Counted from the first letter of the stretch, positions 51,321 through 60,427 are shown. The stretch is DNA of 64,000 bases from Pseudocoprococcus catus (GCF_902381825.1 NZ_LR698973.1:2463243-2527242), one strand, 5' to 3'. Program-made: numbers and translations. Notes: generated from the letters alone by a model not told the origin.

Positions 51321-51464
51321 TTATTTGTTGTTCTCGCAGCTCTGATTACCTACTGTACAGGAAGTCTTGCATGCAGACTGACATGAAGTCTGGCACTCGC
51401 CGCATCCGCCTTTGACCATGCTCTGTTTCATAGATCTGGTGTTCAATGATTTGATACGTTTCAT
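51321..51464 (-). CDS. scfA: SCIFF ranthipeptide precursor (six cysteines in forty-five)
   Basis: A 47-residue peptide too short for most gene finders. The leader MKRIKSLNTRSMKQSMVKGG is followed by a core with six cysteines at residues 21, 24, 28, 32, 36 and 43, spaced CxxC then every fourth residue, and the tail ENNK. GAAGGAGGAG stands before the ATG and a promoter lies at 51498-51526. It is the substrate of the adjacent maturase. SCIFF is nearly universal in Clostridia. Confidence 0.95.
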   Translation of the reverse strand: MKRIKSLNTRSMKQSMVKGGCGECQTSCQSACKTSCTVGNQSCENNK

Positions 51465-51497
51465 TATGTACTCCTCCTTCAATTATGAACTTGAAAT

Positions 51498-51526
51498 ATT
51501 ATAACATACTCATTTGCATTTTTAAA
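51498..51526 (-). promoter_or_regulatory. scfA promoter
   Basis: On the minus strand TTTAAA (51521-51526), 17 bases, TATAAT (51498-51503). Confidence 0.6.
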
Positions 51527-51663
51527 GCTCTTTTTAAAAAGATACGTGCATTATATGAAATAATTTCTATTTTTTACTAAATCCAACCCATTCTCTGTGT
51601 AAAACAACGATTTTTCTTTCTGCATTCCAACTAAAAAACTGCCGGACCTTTTTCAAAAGCCGC

Positions 51664-52083
51664 TTATCCAAGCATTCCTCCCAACATCCCGCTGCCAAGG
51701 CAAAGCAACACAAAAGGCAGACAGAACTGCCACCCGGCGGCAGCCATACATCCGGATACCACTGAAATCAGGCAGAGTGTGACATAATATATAGCTCCCA
51801 GCGCCAGCCCCCACAGAAAGCGTCTGTATCCGATCCGATGACCGGCATAAATACCGCCGATCAAAACCGCCAATACAACCACCACGTACACCGAAACACG
51901 GATTCTGTTCTGACCCTCACCCACTGCATAGAAAATCAATGACGCCAGCACCATGCCCACGGCCGAAATCATCACACTGATCAGCCATGCAGCTGCCATC
52001 ACACGCACAATCCCCAGCCCACCGGACACCGCACCCAACTTCTTATCCATCCCAAAATCATTCCTCAGTACAACATGATCCAT
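51664..52083 (-). CDS. Small integral membrane protein (TIGR04086-like)
   Basis: About 139 residues with four predicted membrane segments (for example AAAWLISVMISAVGMVLASL and VYVVVVLAVLIGGIYAG). Position next to scfA and upstream of the yajC-tgt pair is where clostridial genomes carry the TIGR04086 membrane protein, which this resembles in size and topology. Function unknown. The start is uncertain: ATGs at 52116, 52083 and 52050 are in frame and none has a good ribosome site. The 51465-51663 spacer holds only the scfA promoter. Confidence 0.7.
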   Translation of the reverse strand: MDHVVLRNDFGMDKKLGAVSGGLGIVRVMAAAWLISVMISAVGMVLASLIFYAVGEGQNRIRVSVYVVVVLAVLIGGIYAGHRIGYRRFLWGLALGAIYYVTLCLISVVSGCMAAAGWQFCLPFVLLCLGSGMLGGMLG

Positions 52084-52195
52084 AAAATATATGCCCCATA
52101 TCCACCAAAAAGACATCTGGCTTTTTATCCATAAATGTCTTACAATAGAACAGACATCATAAATATATCTCTATATCAACTTGAAAGGAGAACTT

Positions 52196-53029
52196 ATGGA
52201 TAGAATCGATTTGCACACTCACTCTACGGCTTCTGACGGCAGTATGACGCCTTCAGAGCTTGTTCACCATGCCGCGTCATGCGGTCTGCGTGCAGTTGCT
52301 TTAACGGACCACGATACCACTGTGGGGCTTACCGAGGCTCAACAGGCAGCCAATGAAATCGGCATTGAACTTGTTCACGGCGTTGAACTGGCTACCTGGC
52401 TGGACAAGACCGAATTTCACATTGTCGGCCTTGATATTAATGAAAATAATCCGCATTTCCAAACCGCCATGGCACGCATGCAGCAGATCCGGGAAGACCG
52501 CAACAATCAAATGGTTGCCCGTATGCAGGCTGCCGGTGTGGATATCACCCTTGAGAAACTTCACGCCAAAGAAGGCATCGGTGTTTTGACCCGTGCCAAC
52601 TTTGCCGGTTATCTATTGTCTGTTGGTTTTGTCAAAAGCATCAAAGAAGCCTTTGACCGATATCTTGGTGACGGGAAGCCATTTTATATTCCCCGCACCA
52701 AAACTTCTCCGAAAGAAGCCATCGAACTCATCAAACAGGCTGACGGAATCCCTGTTCTCGCCCATCCGATGCTCTATAAGCTCGGCAAAAACACCCTTGA
52801 GAAATATGTCAGGATGATGACCGACTGGGGACTGGAAGCCATGGAAGTCTACTACTCCACCAATACCCCTTCCGACGACCTTTATCTCAGCCATCTGGCT
52901 AACCATTATCACCTCAAGTATTCCGGCGGTTCAGATTTTCACGGTACTTATAAACCGCATATCCAGATTGGTACCGGCAAAGGCCGTCTCGTCGTTCCTT
53001 ATGATATTCTTGAAAAGCTGAGAGCCTGA
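52196..53029 (+). CDS. PHP-domain phosphoesterase (RnmB/TrpH-like)
   Basis: A 277-residue polymerase-and-histidinol-phosphatase domain enzyme with the metal motifs DLHTHSTASDGSMTP, ALTDHDT, LAHPML and GGSDFHG. Members such as the E. coli YciV protein hydrolyse 3',5'-nucleoside bisphosphates or trim RNA ends. AAAGGAGAACTT precedes the ATG. It is read against the flanking minus-strand genes, an insertion into an otherwise conserved neighbourhood. Confidence 0.9.
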   Translation: MDRIDLHTHSTASDGSMTPSELVHHAASCGLRAVALTDHDTTVGLTEAQQAANEIGIELVHGVELATWLDKTEFHIVGLDINENNPHFQTAMARMQQIREDRNNQMVARMQAAGVDITLEKLHAKEGIGVLTRANFAGYLLSVGFVKSIKEAFDRYLGDGKPFYIPRTKTSPKEAIELIKQADGIPVLAHPMLYKLGKNTLEKYVRMMTDWGLEAMEVYYSTNTPSDDLYLSHLANHYHLKYSGGSDFHGTYKPHIQIGTGKGRLVVPYDILEKLRA

Positions 53030-53049
53030 CCCAATACATCTTCAGCTGT

Positions 53050-53832
53050 TTAGTCGCCTAAAGCAGCAATGTCGCCAATGCCGTTGCATACCAATCTCGG
53101 TCTATACGGAAATTCCTCGATCATCCCCGGTGCTGTTACCCCTGACAGTACCAACACCGTATCCAGACCGGATTCGATACCCGCAACAATATCTGTATCC
53201 ATACGGTCTCCGATGATGGCTGCATCCTCTGAATGCACTCCAAGGATCCTGAGTCCCGTACGCATCATCAGGGCATTCGGTTTACCCACATAATAAGCCT
53301 GTTTGCCTGTTGCCAGTTCAATCGGTGCCATTAATGCTCTGCAGGCCGGAACAATGCCGTCTTCCACAGGACCGGTCAAATCATAATTTGTACCAATCAG
53401 ACGGGCACCGTCATTGACAAATTTCGTTGCTTTAACAATATGATCATAGCAATAATTATCCGCTTCACCGATGATCACATAATCCGGATGAATCTCATTA
53501 ACTGTAATGCCGGCATCATACAGGGCATTCTGAAGCCCATGTTCCCCCACCGCATAGGCGGTTGCCTCCGGCGTCTGCGTTGATATAAATGCAGCGGTTG
53601 CCAGCGCACTTGTATAAAAATGGCTTTGATCCACATCAAGTCCCATCCACTCCAGCTTCTTCTGAAGTTCCTTTGGTGTATAACGGCTGGAATTTGTCAG
53701 AAAAAGAAATTCCTTTTCCTCACGATACAGCCATTCTACAAACTCCTTCGCTCCCGGGAGCAGACGATTGCCATGATAGATCACACCATCCATATCAATA
53801 ATAAAACCTTTTTTTGCTCTTAACTGTTCCAT
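53050..53832 (-). CDS. HAD-superfamily phosphatase, NagD/AraL type
   Basis: A 260-residue class IIA HAD hydrolase: nucleophile and acid in FIIDMDGVIYHG, LTNSSR, then YVGKPNALM with the Lys, and IIGDRMDTDIVAG. Such enzymes dephosphorylate sugar phosphates or nucleotides; the true substrate is not evident. It converges with the PHP gene. Upstream, a 12-base perfect palindrome TAAGGTACCTTA (53914-53925) lies in the promoter region and could be an operator. Confidence 0.9.
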   Translation of the reverse strand: MEQLRAKKGFIIDMDGVIYHGNRLLPGAKEFVEWLYREEKEFLFLTNSSRYTPKELQKKLEWMGLDVDQSHFYTSALATAAFISTQTPEATAYAVGEHGLQNALYDAGITVNEIHPDYVIIGEADNYCYDHIVKATKFVNDGARLIGTNYDLTGPVEDGIVPACRALMAPIELATGKQAYYVGKPNALMMRTGLRILGVHSEDAAIIGDRMDTDIVAGIESGLDTVLVLSGVTAPGMIEEFPYRPRLVCNGIGDIAALGD

Positions 53833-53965
53833 TTGAACATCCTTCTCACCGGCCCATTCTCTGCCGGCCGCTCAATTTTTTATCAATTATCTCCGTTCTT
53901 ATTATAAACTATATAAGGTACCTTACTATCAGTTTTTAATAAATTTTATGTAAAATATAACTAAA

Positions 53966-54002
53966 AAAGGTGTGAAAACCGATTTATGATCTCCACACCT
54001 TT
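53966..54002 (-). terminator. yajC terminator
   Basis: On the minus strand AAAGGTGTG pairs with CACACCTTT (53994-54002 and 53966-53974) and runs into TTTTTT. Confidence 0.8.
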
Positions 54003-54026
54003 GTACAATCCTTTGTAATGATTCAA

Positions 54027-54344
54027 CTATTCTTCGTCATTAGCCTTCTCAACGCTGACAATCGCTTCTTTCTGCATTGGGATACGGCAATGTCTGTCAC
54101 TGCCGAACTCAACGATAACAACATCTTCCGCGATGTCGATAACAACACCATAGAAACCGCTTGTTGTCAGAATACTGTCACCAACTGCAAGATTTGCGAT
54201 CATTGCATCCATTGTCTTCTGACGTTTCTTCTGAGGACGTACAGAAAGGAAATACATTAAAACTGCAAAAACTGCAATATAAGCGATCAAAACAAAAATA
54301 CCGCTTTTGCCTGCGCCTGTTAAAACTACTGGTGAAAAATTCAT
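54027..54344 (-). CDS. yajC: Preprotein translocase accessory subunit YajC
   Basis: A 105-residue protein with one membrane segment (GIFVLIAYIAVFAVLMYFL), the YajC mark RPQKKRQKTMD and the small beta domain (VGDSILTTSGFYGVVIDI). It associates with SecDF in the membrane. It follows tgt by 13 bases, as in most Clostridia. Confidence 0.94.
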   Translation of the reverse strand: MNFSPVVLTGAGKSGIFVLIAYIAVFAVLMYFLSVRPQKKRQKTMDAMIANLAVGDSILTTSGFYGVVIDIAEDVVIVEFGSDRHCRIPMQKEAIVSVEKANDEE

Positions 54345-54357
54345 TAGATGTTCCTCC

Positions 54358-55491
54358 TTAATCTTCTTTACTTAAAAAGCCTTCCAATTTAGACTTCTTA
54401 AATTCGCTGTATCTGTGTTCCCTGATAGCAAGACGAATCTCCTCCATCAGATGATTATAAAAATACAGATTATGCAATACACACAAACGCATACCCAACA
54501 TTTCCTTTGCCTTAAGCAGATGGCGGATATAAGCTCTTGTGTAATTGCGACAAGCCGGACACTGACATCCCTCTTCAATCGGTCTGTCATCCAGTTCGAA
54601 CTTCGCATTAAAAAGATTCAGCTTGCCATGGTTGGTATAAACATGTCCATGACGTCCGTTTCTTGACGGATAAACACAGTCAAAGAAATCAATACCTCTG
54701 TCCACACCTTCCAGAATGTTGGCCGGTGTTCCTACCCCCATCAGGTAGGTCGGCTTATTCTGAGGCAGTTCAGGAACAACCTCATCCAGAATGCGATACA
54801 TTTCTTCATGTGTCTCGCCAACTGCAAGGCCGCCGATTGCATAACCGTCCAGATCCATATCACGGATCGTGCGAGCATGGTTCACACGGATATCTGCATA
54901 AGTTCCGCCCTGATTAATACCAAAAAGCAGCTGATGCGGATTCACTGTTCCCTCTGCATCATTCAGCTCCTGCATCTTCTTCTTGCATCGCTCCAACCAT
55001 CGGGTTGTACGGTTAACTGAGTTGATCATATACTCTCTTGTAGCTGGATACGGCGCACACTCATCAAACGCCATGGCTATGGTTGAACCAAGGTTCGACT
55101 GAATCTGCATACTCTCCTCCGGCCCCATAAAAATCTTATGACCATCAATATGTGACTGGAAATAAACGCCCTCTTCCTTGATCTTGCGGAGTCCTTTCAG
55201 AGAGAATACCTGAAAGCCGCCGGAATCCGTAAGAATCGGTCTGTCCCAGTTCATAAACTTGTGCAGGCCGCCAAGCTGTTTCACAATCTGGTCTCCCGGA
55301 CGAACATGAAGATGATAGGTATTGGATAATTCCACCTGTGTACCGATCTCCTTCAGATCCGTTGTCGCTACCGCGCCTTTGATAGCTGCGATCGTACCGA
55401 CATTCATAAAAACAGGTGTCTCAATGACACCATGTACGGTTTCCATATGTGCGCTCTTTGCTCTGCCGTCTGTTGCAACGATTTGATACAT
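54358..55491 (-). CDS. tgt: Queuine tRNA-ribosyltransferase
   Basis: A 377-residue enzyme exchanging guanine for a queuosine precursor at the wobble position of tRNA. Marks: VFMNVGTIAAIKG, the DSGGFQVFSL aspartate, GINQGG, VYPSRNGRHGHVYT and the zinc site CQCPACRNYTRAYIRHL. The start at 55491 follows AGGTGAGTGT and gives the family length; an upstream ATG at 55542 adds 17 unlike residues. Confidence 0.95.
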   Translation of the reverse strand: MYQIVATDGRAKSAHMETVHGVIETPVFMNVGTIAAIKGAVATTDLKEIGTQVELSNTYHLHVRPGDQIVKQLGGLHKFMNWDRPILTDSGGFQVFSLKGLRKIKEEGVYFQSHIDGHKIFMGPEESMQIQSNLGSTIAMAFDECAPYPATREYMINSVNRTTRWLERCKKKMQELNDAEGTVNPHQLLFGINQGGTYADIRVNHARTIRDMDLDGYAIGGLAVGETHEEMYRILDEVVPELPQNKPTYLMGVGTPANILEGVDRGIDFFDCVYPSRNGRHGHVYTNHGKLNLFNAKFELDDRPIEEGCQCPACRNYTRAYIRHLLKAKEMLGMRLCVLHNLYFYNHLMEEIRLAIREHRYSEFKKSKLEGFLSKED

Positions 55492-55611
55492 ACACTCACC
55501 TGTTATCTTAATTATAATAGAACAATCAACATACATTCGCATATTGATAAAAAAGCGTTATATCTAGTATAACTGTAAATGATTTATTTATCAACAAAAA
55601 AATGCATAAAA

Positions 55612-55642
55612 CAGAAAAAAACTGCCGCCCCAGGCAGCAGTT
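55612..55642 (-). terminator. Terminator after the HPr-like gene
   Basis: On the minus strand AAACTGCTGCC pairs with GGCGGCAGTTT around TGGG and runs into seven T residues. Confidence 0.8.
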
Positions 55643-55670
55643 TCTTTTCAAACATCCACGCTTCGACAAA

Positions 55671-55895
55671 TTATGCCGCATATTTTGCCAGAACTGTATT
55701 GAATCCGGCGTTTTCTCCGCTGTAGCAGACTCTGAGCTTGCTTCTCAGATCCAGGCTGAGAATACCAAGCAGGGATTTGGCATCCAATGCAATTCTGTTA
55801 AAATAGACATCAATATCAAAATCACATTCAGAAGCAGCTTTCACAAATTCTTTTGCTGCTTCCACATTATTTAATACAATATTCTTCTCGTTCAT
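55671..55895 (-). CDS. HPr-like protein lacking the active-site histidine
   Basis: A 74-residue protein with the HPr fold pattern but without the GIHARPA motif: residues 9-15 read NNVEAAK. The regulatory serine loop is kept (LDAKSLLGILSL, Ser41, equivalent to Ser46). So it cannot carry PTS phosphate on histidine but could be phosphorylated by HPr kinase, like Crh of Bacillus, which helps CcpA. GGAGGTCGC precedes the ATG. It is a single gene between its own terminator and promoter. Role as a regulatory HPr is inference. Confidence 0.8.
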   Translation of the reverse strand: MNEKNIVLNNVEAAKEFVKAASECDFDIDVYFNRIALDAKSLLGILSLDLRSKLRVCYSGENAGFNTVLAKYAA

Positions 55896-55921
55896 TTAAG
55901 CGACCTCCTTGGATTGGAATA

Positions 55922-55950
55922 TTTTTATCATACATCAACCTGAATGTCAA
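55922..55950 (-). promoter_or_regulatory. Promoter of the HPr-like gene
   Basis: On the minus strand TTGACA (55945-55950), 17 bases, TAAAAA (55922-55927). The -35 is consensus and the -10 is weak. Confidence 0.45.
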
Positions 55951-56057
55951 ATTTCCAATTCACATTTCACTCGAAAGCTTTTGTCTATTATGTATTATTA
56001 ATGTCTGATTTTAACGATAATTCATAGCATAATTTCCATTACTTTGTGAACATTTTG

Positions 56058-56071
56058 TGGAAACGTTTCCA
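56058..56071. promoter_or_regulatory. cre-like site (CcpA)
   Basis: TGGAAACGTTTCCA is a perfect 14-base palindrome fitting the catabolite-responsive element pattern TGNAANCGNNNNCA. It lies between the divergent HPr-like and aroC promoters. Confidence 0.55.
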
Positions 56072-56152
56072 GTCATTTCGCATGCTAGTCAAAATCATCC
56101 ATAACTTCTCGTTTAATTTTCATAAAATTTCGGTCAACTTTTTTGCTTTACC

Positions 56153-56181
56153 TTGCGAATTCCAATGTTTTCTATTATAAT
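56153..56181 (+). promoter_or_regulatory. aroC promoter
   Basis: TTGCGA (56153-56158), 17 bases, TATAAT (56176-56181). The rest of 55896-56251 holds the cre-like site and the opposite promoter and nothing else I can support. Confidence 0.6.
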
Positions 56182-56251
56182 GAATGCCATACGACTTCAG
56201 TATCCATGCGTTTTCTTTCATTATGTATGCAATCAGGAGGTTTAAATATAC

Positions 56252-57355
56252 ATGGCTGGATCAACATTTGGTAATCAATTCAAAATCACAACATGGGGCG
56301 AATCTCACGGCAAAGCTGTGGGTGTTGTTATTGACGGCTGCCCCGCCGGGCTTGCACTCACTGAGTCCGATATTCAATATTACCTGAATCTGCGCAAACC
56401 CGGACAGTCCCGTTATACAACACCACGAAAGGAAGAGGATGCCGTTGAGATCATGTCAGGAATTTTTGAAGGCAGAACAACAGGCACGCCTATCTCTCTC
56501 ATTGTTTACAACAAAAATGCACGTTCTTCCGACTATTCGGATATTGCCCGATACTATCGTCCCGGACATGCAGACTACACCTTTGATGCCAAGTACGGTT
56601 TCAGAGATTACCGCGGTGGTGGACGTTCATCGGCCCGTGAGACCATCGGCCGTGTCGCAGCCGGTGCTGTTGCCATGAAGCTGCTTGAAGCATGCGGTGT
56701 CAAAATCTGTGCTTACTCAAAGGCCATCGGACCTGTCTCCATCAATCCGGCACATTTCAATGCAGAAGATATTTTCAATAATCCTGTTTATATGCCGGAT
56801 ATGCAGGCTGCCGCAGAGGCTGAAGCATTTATCGCAGCACAGATGGAGAAACAGGACTCCTGCGGCGGTATCATCGAATGCCGCATTCAGGGAATGCCTG
56901 CCGGTATCGGCGATCCTGTTTTTGAGAAGCTAAATGCGAACCTGGCCAAAGCCATCTGTTCCATCGGTGCTGTCAAAGGCTTTGAAATCGGAGACGGATT
57001 TTCAGCTGCCAGGTCTCAGGGTTCTGTCAACAATGATGCATTTACTACCGATGCAGCCGGTCATATCACCAAGGCCACCAATCACGCCGGCGGCATTCTG
57101 GGCGGCATGAGCGATAGTTCCGACATCATTTTCCGGGCTGCCATCAAACCGACGCCTTCCATTTCCCGGACACAACATACCGTTACCCGTGAGGGGGAAC
57201 CGATCGATATACAGATCAAAGGCCGTCACGACCCGATCATTGTTCCAAGGGCTGTTGTTGTTGTCCAGTCCATGGCCGCTCTGGTTCTTATCGACGCACT
57301 GATGCAGAATATGACTGCCCGGGTTGACTATCTGAGGGATTTCTATAAGAATTGA
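56252..57355 (+). CDS. aroC: Chorismate synthase
   Basis: A 367-residue flavin-dependent enzyme making chorismate from EPSP, the last shared step of aromatic amino acid synthesis. Signatures: STFGNQFKITTWGESHGKA cut at GxxH, RPGHADYTFDAKYGFRDYRGGGRSSARET and RHDPIIVPRA near the end. AGGAGGTTTAAAT precedes the ATG. It is a single gene here, away from other aro genes. Confidence 0.96.
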   Translation: MAGSTFGNQFKITTWGESHGKAVGVVIDGCPAGLALTESDIQYYLNLRKPGQSRYTTPRKEEDAVEIMSGIFEGRTTGTPISLIVYNKNARSSDYSDIARYYRPGHADYTFDAKYGFRDYRGGGRSSARETIGRVAAGAVAMKLLEACGVKICAYSKAIGPVSINPAHFNAEDIFNNPVYMPDMQAAAEAEAFIAAQMEKQDSCGGIIECRIQGMPAGIGDPVFEKLNANLAKAICSIGAVKGFEIGDGFSAARSQGSVNNDAFTTDAAGHITKATNHAGGILGGMSDSSDIIFRAAIKPTPSISRTQHTVTREGEPIDIQIKGRHDPIIVPRAVVVVQSMAALVLIDALMQNMTARVDYLRDFYKN

Positions 57356-57428
57356 TTTTTTTAGTTAGATTTTCCCGACTGCATCTTGATGAATAACACA
57401 ATACCTGCATTGCGAAACTTCAAAGTCT

Positions 57429-57481
57429 AAAAAAAGATGAACCAATTAGCAGCTTCAAAAACAGGTGCTAATTGGTTCATC
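57429..57481. terminator. Bidirectional terminator between aroC and the PspC gene
   Basis: GATGAACCAATTAGCA pairs with TGCTAATTGGTTCATC at the ends of 57434-57481. On the minus strand seven T residues follow; on the plus strand CGTTTT. Confidence 0.8.
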
Positions 57482-57508
57482 TCGTTTTAACCTGGAAAGT
57501 TTCGCCCA

Positions 57509-57724
57509 TTATTCTGAATCAATAATATCATCATCCTCAGGAATAATCACCGCTGCAATGATGTACAGAATAACGCCAGAGCCGCCGGCCAGTGACAGTG
57601 CCGCCCATATCAGACGGATGATCGTCGGGTCAATACCGATCAGTTCACCAATACCGCCGCAAACACCTGTCAGCAGCTTATTTGTTCTGGACTTTACTAA
57701 TCTAACCTTTTTCATATCTTTCAT
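57509..57724 (-). CDS. PspC-domain membrane protein
   Basis: A 71-residue protein with the PspC core (LVKSRTNKLLTGVCGGIGELIGIDPTIIR as a soluble turn then LIWAALSLAGGSGVILYIIAAVIIP in the membrane) and an acidic tail. PspC proteins take part in envelope-stress sensing. The start at 57724 follows GAGGTG. It is last in the short unit after lysA and the HAD gene, with 41 bases between. Confidence 0.85.
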   Translation of the reverse strand: MKDMKKVRLVKSRTNKLLTGVCGGIGELIGIDPTIIRLIWAALSLAGGSGVILYIIAAVIIPEDDDIIDSE

Positions 57725-57765
57725 TGTATTCACCTCACTCAATACCAACATCAAAGGGATTCATT

Positions 57766-58419
57766 TTATCTGGAGGCTGCTAAATAAGGAATCACATCCG
57801 TCAGTGTCTCCGCCTTACCATACAATATCCTGGAGAGCTTTTCATCCGGCTGTGACAGATCCGGCACCATGATCGGCAGACATCCGGCCCGATAAGCCGC
57901 CATCAGCCCATTCGGTGAATCTTCCAGTGCAATGCAGGCCTCCGGCTTCTCACCGATACACTTGCAGGCATACTGATACACATCCGGCATCGGCTTGCCA
58001 TGAGGTACCATCGCCGTGCTGATGATCTGATCAAAATAATCCAACAGCCCTACCTCATCCAGATAAGTCATCGCCTTCATCTCACCACTGGCTGTCGCCA
58101 CTGCTGTTTTGAAGTAATGACTCTTCAGATAAGTCAGCAATTCATCAGCACCCGGCTTTTTCTCTACCGGATGCGTTTCCATATAAACAGCCATCAACTC
58201 CTTGCGCCTGTTCCGCACAGCATGATAATCAAAATCCTGTCCAAAGACTTCTTTCATCATCGGCTCTGCAAATTCCGGCGCCATGCTTCTAAGCATCAGA
58301 CTGTGTTCCATCTTCCAATCATAACCGGCCTCACGCCCGGCTTCCATCCAAAAATGGCAATATATCTTCTCTGTATCAAGAAGGATGCCATCCATATCAA
58401 AAATGACGGCTCTTATCAT
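57766..58419 (-). CDS. HAD-superfamily phosphatase, beta-phosphoglucomutase-like
   Basis: A 217-residue HAD hydrolase with cap type I: VIFDMDGILLDTEKIY at the start, the TAVATASGEMKA threonine/serine motif, and IALEDSPNGLMAAYRAGC with the metal-binding acids. It could be a phosphoglycolate or sugar phosphatase, or a phosphoglucomutase. Its start overlaps the lysA stop by four bases (ATGA). Confidence 0.88.
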   Translation of the reverse strand: MIRAVIFDMDGILLDTEKIYCHFWMEAGREAGYDWKMEHSLMLRSMAPEFAEPMMKEVFGQDFDYHAVRNRRKELMAVYMETHPVEKKPGADELLTYLKSHYFKTAVATASGEMKAMTYLDEVGLLDYFDQIISTAMVPHGKPMPDVYQYACKCIGEKPEACIALEDSPNGLMAAYRAGCLPIMVPDLSQPDEKLSRILYGKAETLTDVIPYLAASR

Positions 58420-59696
58420 TCATTACCATCCTTAAACCGATCAAATAATCCTGTATAATCAAAGGTTGCAAAGTAATCCATCGGTGTCTCGGCTCTTCTG
58501 ATCAATTCTGTGGAACCGTCTTCCTTCAGCAGCACTTCTGCGGAACGGAGCTTGCCGTTGTAGTTATAACCCATTGAAAAGCCATGAGCACCTGTATCAT
58601 GGATAATAATATAATCACCCATATCAATCTTCGGCAGCATTCTGTTGACCGCAAACTTATCACTATTCTCACAGAGACCGCCGGTAACATCATACATATG
58701 GTCACAAGGCTCGTTCTCCTTGCCTGCCACTGTAATATGATGGTATGCACCGTAGATAGCCGGACGCATCAGGTTCGCTGCACATGCATCCAGACCGATA
58801 TACTCTTTAAAAATATGTTTCTCATGGATGGCTGTTGCGATCAGATGTCCATAAGGTGCCAGCATAAAACGTCCCATCTCTGTAAAGATAGCCACATCAC
58901 CCATACCTGCAGGAACAAGAATTTCATCGTAAACCTTGTGAACACCCTCACCAATGACTTCGATATCATTTGGCGTTTCATCCGGTGAATACGCAACGCC
59001 TACACCACCTGATAAGTTAATGAACTTGATATCTGCACCTGTCTCTTCATGCAGCTCAACAGCGGTCTTGAAAAGGATCTTGGCCAATGCCGGATAATAA
59101 TCATTGGTCTTGGTATTGCTGGCCAGGAATGCATGAATGCCAAAATGCTTCACGCCTTTGGATTTCAGGTACTTGAAGCCCTCTGTCAGCTGTTCACGGG
59201 TAAAGCCGTATTTTGCCTCCCCTGGTACATCCATGATAGCTGTGCTGATCTTGAAATCACCGCCTGTATTGAAACGACAGCATACTGTCTCAGGAAATTC
59301 GCCCACATTCTCTTCGAAATATTTCAAATGGGTGATATCATCAAAATTAATAATGACACCCATATCCTTGGCATAGGCATATTCATTGGCCGGTGTTACA
59401 TTAGATGAGAACATGACGTCATGTCCGGTAAAACCGCAGGCCTTCGCCATCATCAGTTCAACCTTAGTTGCACAGTCAAGACCGCAGCCCTCTTCCTTCA
59501 TGATCTGCAGAATCGCTGGGTTTGGTGTCGCCTTAACAGCAAAATATTCCTTGAAGCCTTTATTCCATGAAAACGCTTTATATACCTTTCTTGCATTCTC
59601 TCTGATTCCCTTCTCATCATAAAGATGAAAAGGTGTAGGATATTTCTTCACAATTTCGTCTAACTGTTCTTTTGTCACAAAAGGTACTTTCTTCAT
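58416..59696 (-). CDS. lysA: Diaminopimelate decarboxylase
   Basis: A 426-residue PLP enzyme of fold type III converting meso-diaminopimelate to lysine. Marks: the PLP lysine in YFAVKATPNP, FSSNVTP, HFGIHAFLASN, INLSGGVGV and GLCENSDKF (the substrate-binding Cys-Glu). The long form with these spacings is typical for Lachnospiraceae. It follows a TrmB-type regulator by six bases, an unusual partner for a lysine gene. Confidence 0.9.
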   Translation of the reverse strand: MKKVPFVTKEQLDEIVKKYPTPFHLYDEKGIRENARKVYKAFSWNKGFKEYFAVKATPNPAILQIMKEEGCGLDCATKVELMMAKACGFTGHDVMFSSNVTPANEYAYAKDMGVIINFDDITHLKYFEENVGEFPETVCCRFNTGGDFKISTAIMDVPGEAKYGFTREQLTEGFKYLKSKGVKHFGIHAFLASNTKTNDYYPALAKILFKTAVELHEETGADIKFINLSGGVGVAYSPDETPNDIEVIGEGVHKVYDEILVPAGMGDVAIFTEMGRFMLAPYGHLIATAIHEKHIFKEYIGLDACAANLMRPAIYGAYHHITVAGKENEPCDHMYDVTGGLCENSDKFAVNRMLPKIDMGDYIIIHDTGAHGFSMGYNYNGKLRSAEVLLKEDGSTELIRRAETPMDYFATFDYTGLFDRFKDGNE

Positions 59697-59702
59697 TGTC
59701 TA

Positions 59703-60410
59703 TTACTTCCTTTCTTCTGCTGCCCCCAGCTCAATGAGCTGAATCTGGCGGCTTAATGACTGTTTAAACAAATCAATCAGATTCTTCTTGCCTGAATACA
59801 GGCAGGAACAACTATCACTTTCTGACAGATCTCCCGTCAAAACATGGGTCGAATCAGATATCAGTCCAATCTGCCCGGCCTCTATATGACTGCTGTGATA
59901 AATAATGGCCTCATCCAGTTCAAATCCCGGCTCAGTGATCAATACAACCTTGATCTGCCGTCCGACAAGATCTTCCAGCTTCTCTCTGAACAATTCAAGC
60001 ATCGCCGCAGTCCCTGTCATATAGATTCTGTACTGTGCCTGGTCAAGCATACGGGCTGCCCGCTGACAGATATTCTGGAAACCGCTGATAGTGATATAAG
60101 CATCATCTTCTCTCTGTCTTCTCGGCTGTTCTTCCACAAGCCGCACAGACAAAAGTTTCAAATAGTCCAGCTTACTGCCGCAAAATTCCTCCGGATCCAC
60201 CGGTACATAATGTGTCGGCGTTCCCTCGGCCACATGAGCAGCCCCCTTATCAACCAGTGCCGCCAATGCCGTGTATGCATTTGATCTGGATACGCCAGAT
60301 ACCTTGGCTGCCTCATAGCCGGTCATCATGCCTTCTGACAGCAGTGCATAATAAATGGCAGATTCCTGCCTTGTGAGGCCAAACTGCATCAGATCTTCAA
60401 TATAAGACAT
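59703..60410 (-). CDS. TrmB-family transcriptional regulator
   Basis: A 235-residue regulator with a winged helix at the N-terminus (FGLTRQESAIYYALLSEG, then YEAAKVSGVSRSNAYTALAALVDKG) and a phospholipase D-like sensing part (YRIYMTGTAAMLELFREKLEDLV). TrmB proteins usually respond to sugars. Here the co-transcribed target is lysA, so a lysine or diaminopimelate signal is plausible but not shown. A palindrome at 60428-60441 in its leader may be its own operator. Confidence 0.88.
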   Translation of the reverse strand: MSYIEDLMQFGLTRQESAIYYALLSEGMMTGYEAAKVSGVSRSNAYTALAALVDKGAAHVAEGTPTHYVPVDPEEFCGSKLDYLKLLSVRLVEEQPRRQREDDAYITISGFQNICQRAARMLDQAQYRIYMTGTAAMLELFREKLEDLVGRQIKVVLITEPGFELDEAIIYHSSHIEAGQIGLISDSTHVLTGDLSESDSCSCLYSGKKNLIDLFKQSLSRQIQLIELGAAEERK

Positions 60411-60427
60411 CTTACTATCACCTGGTA

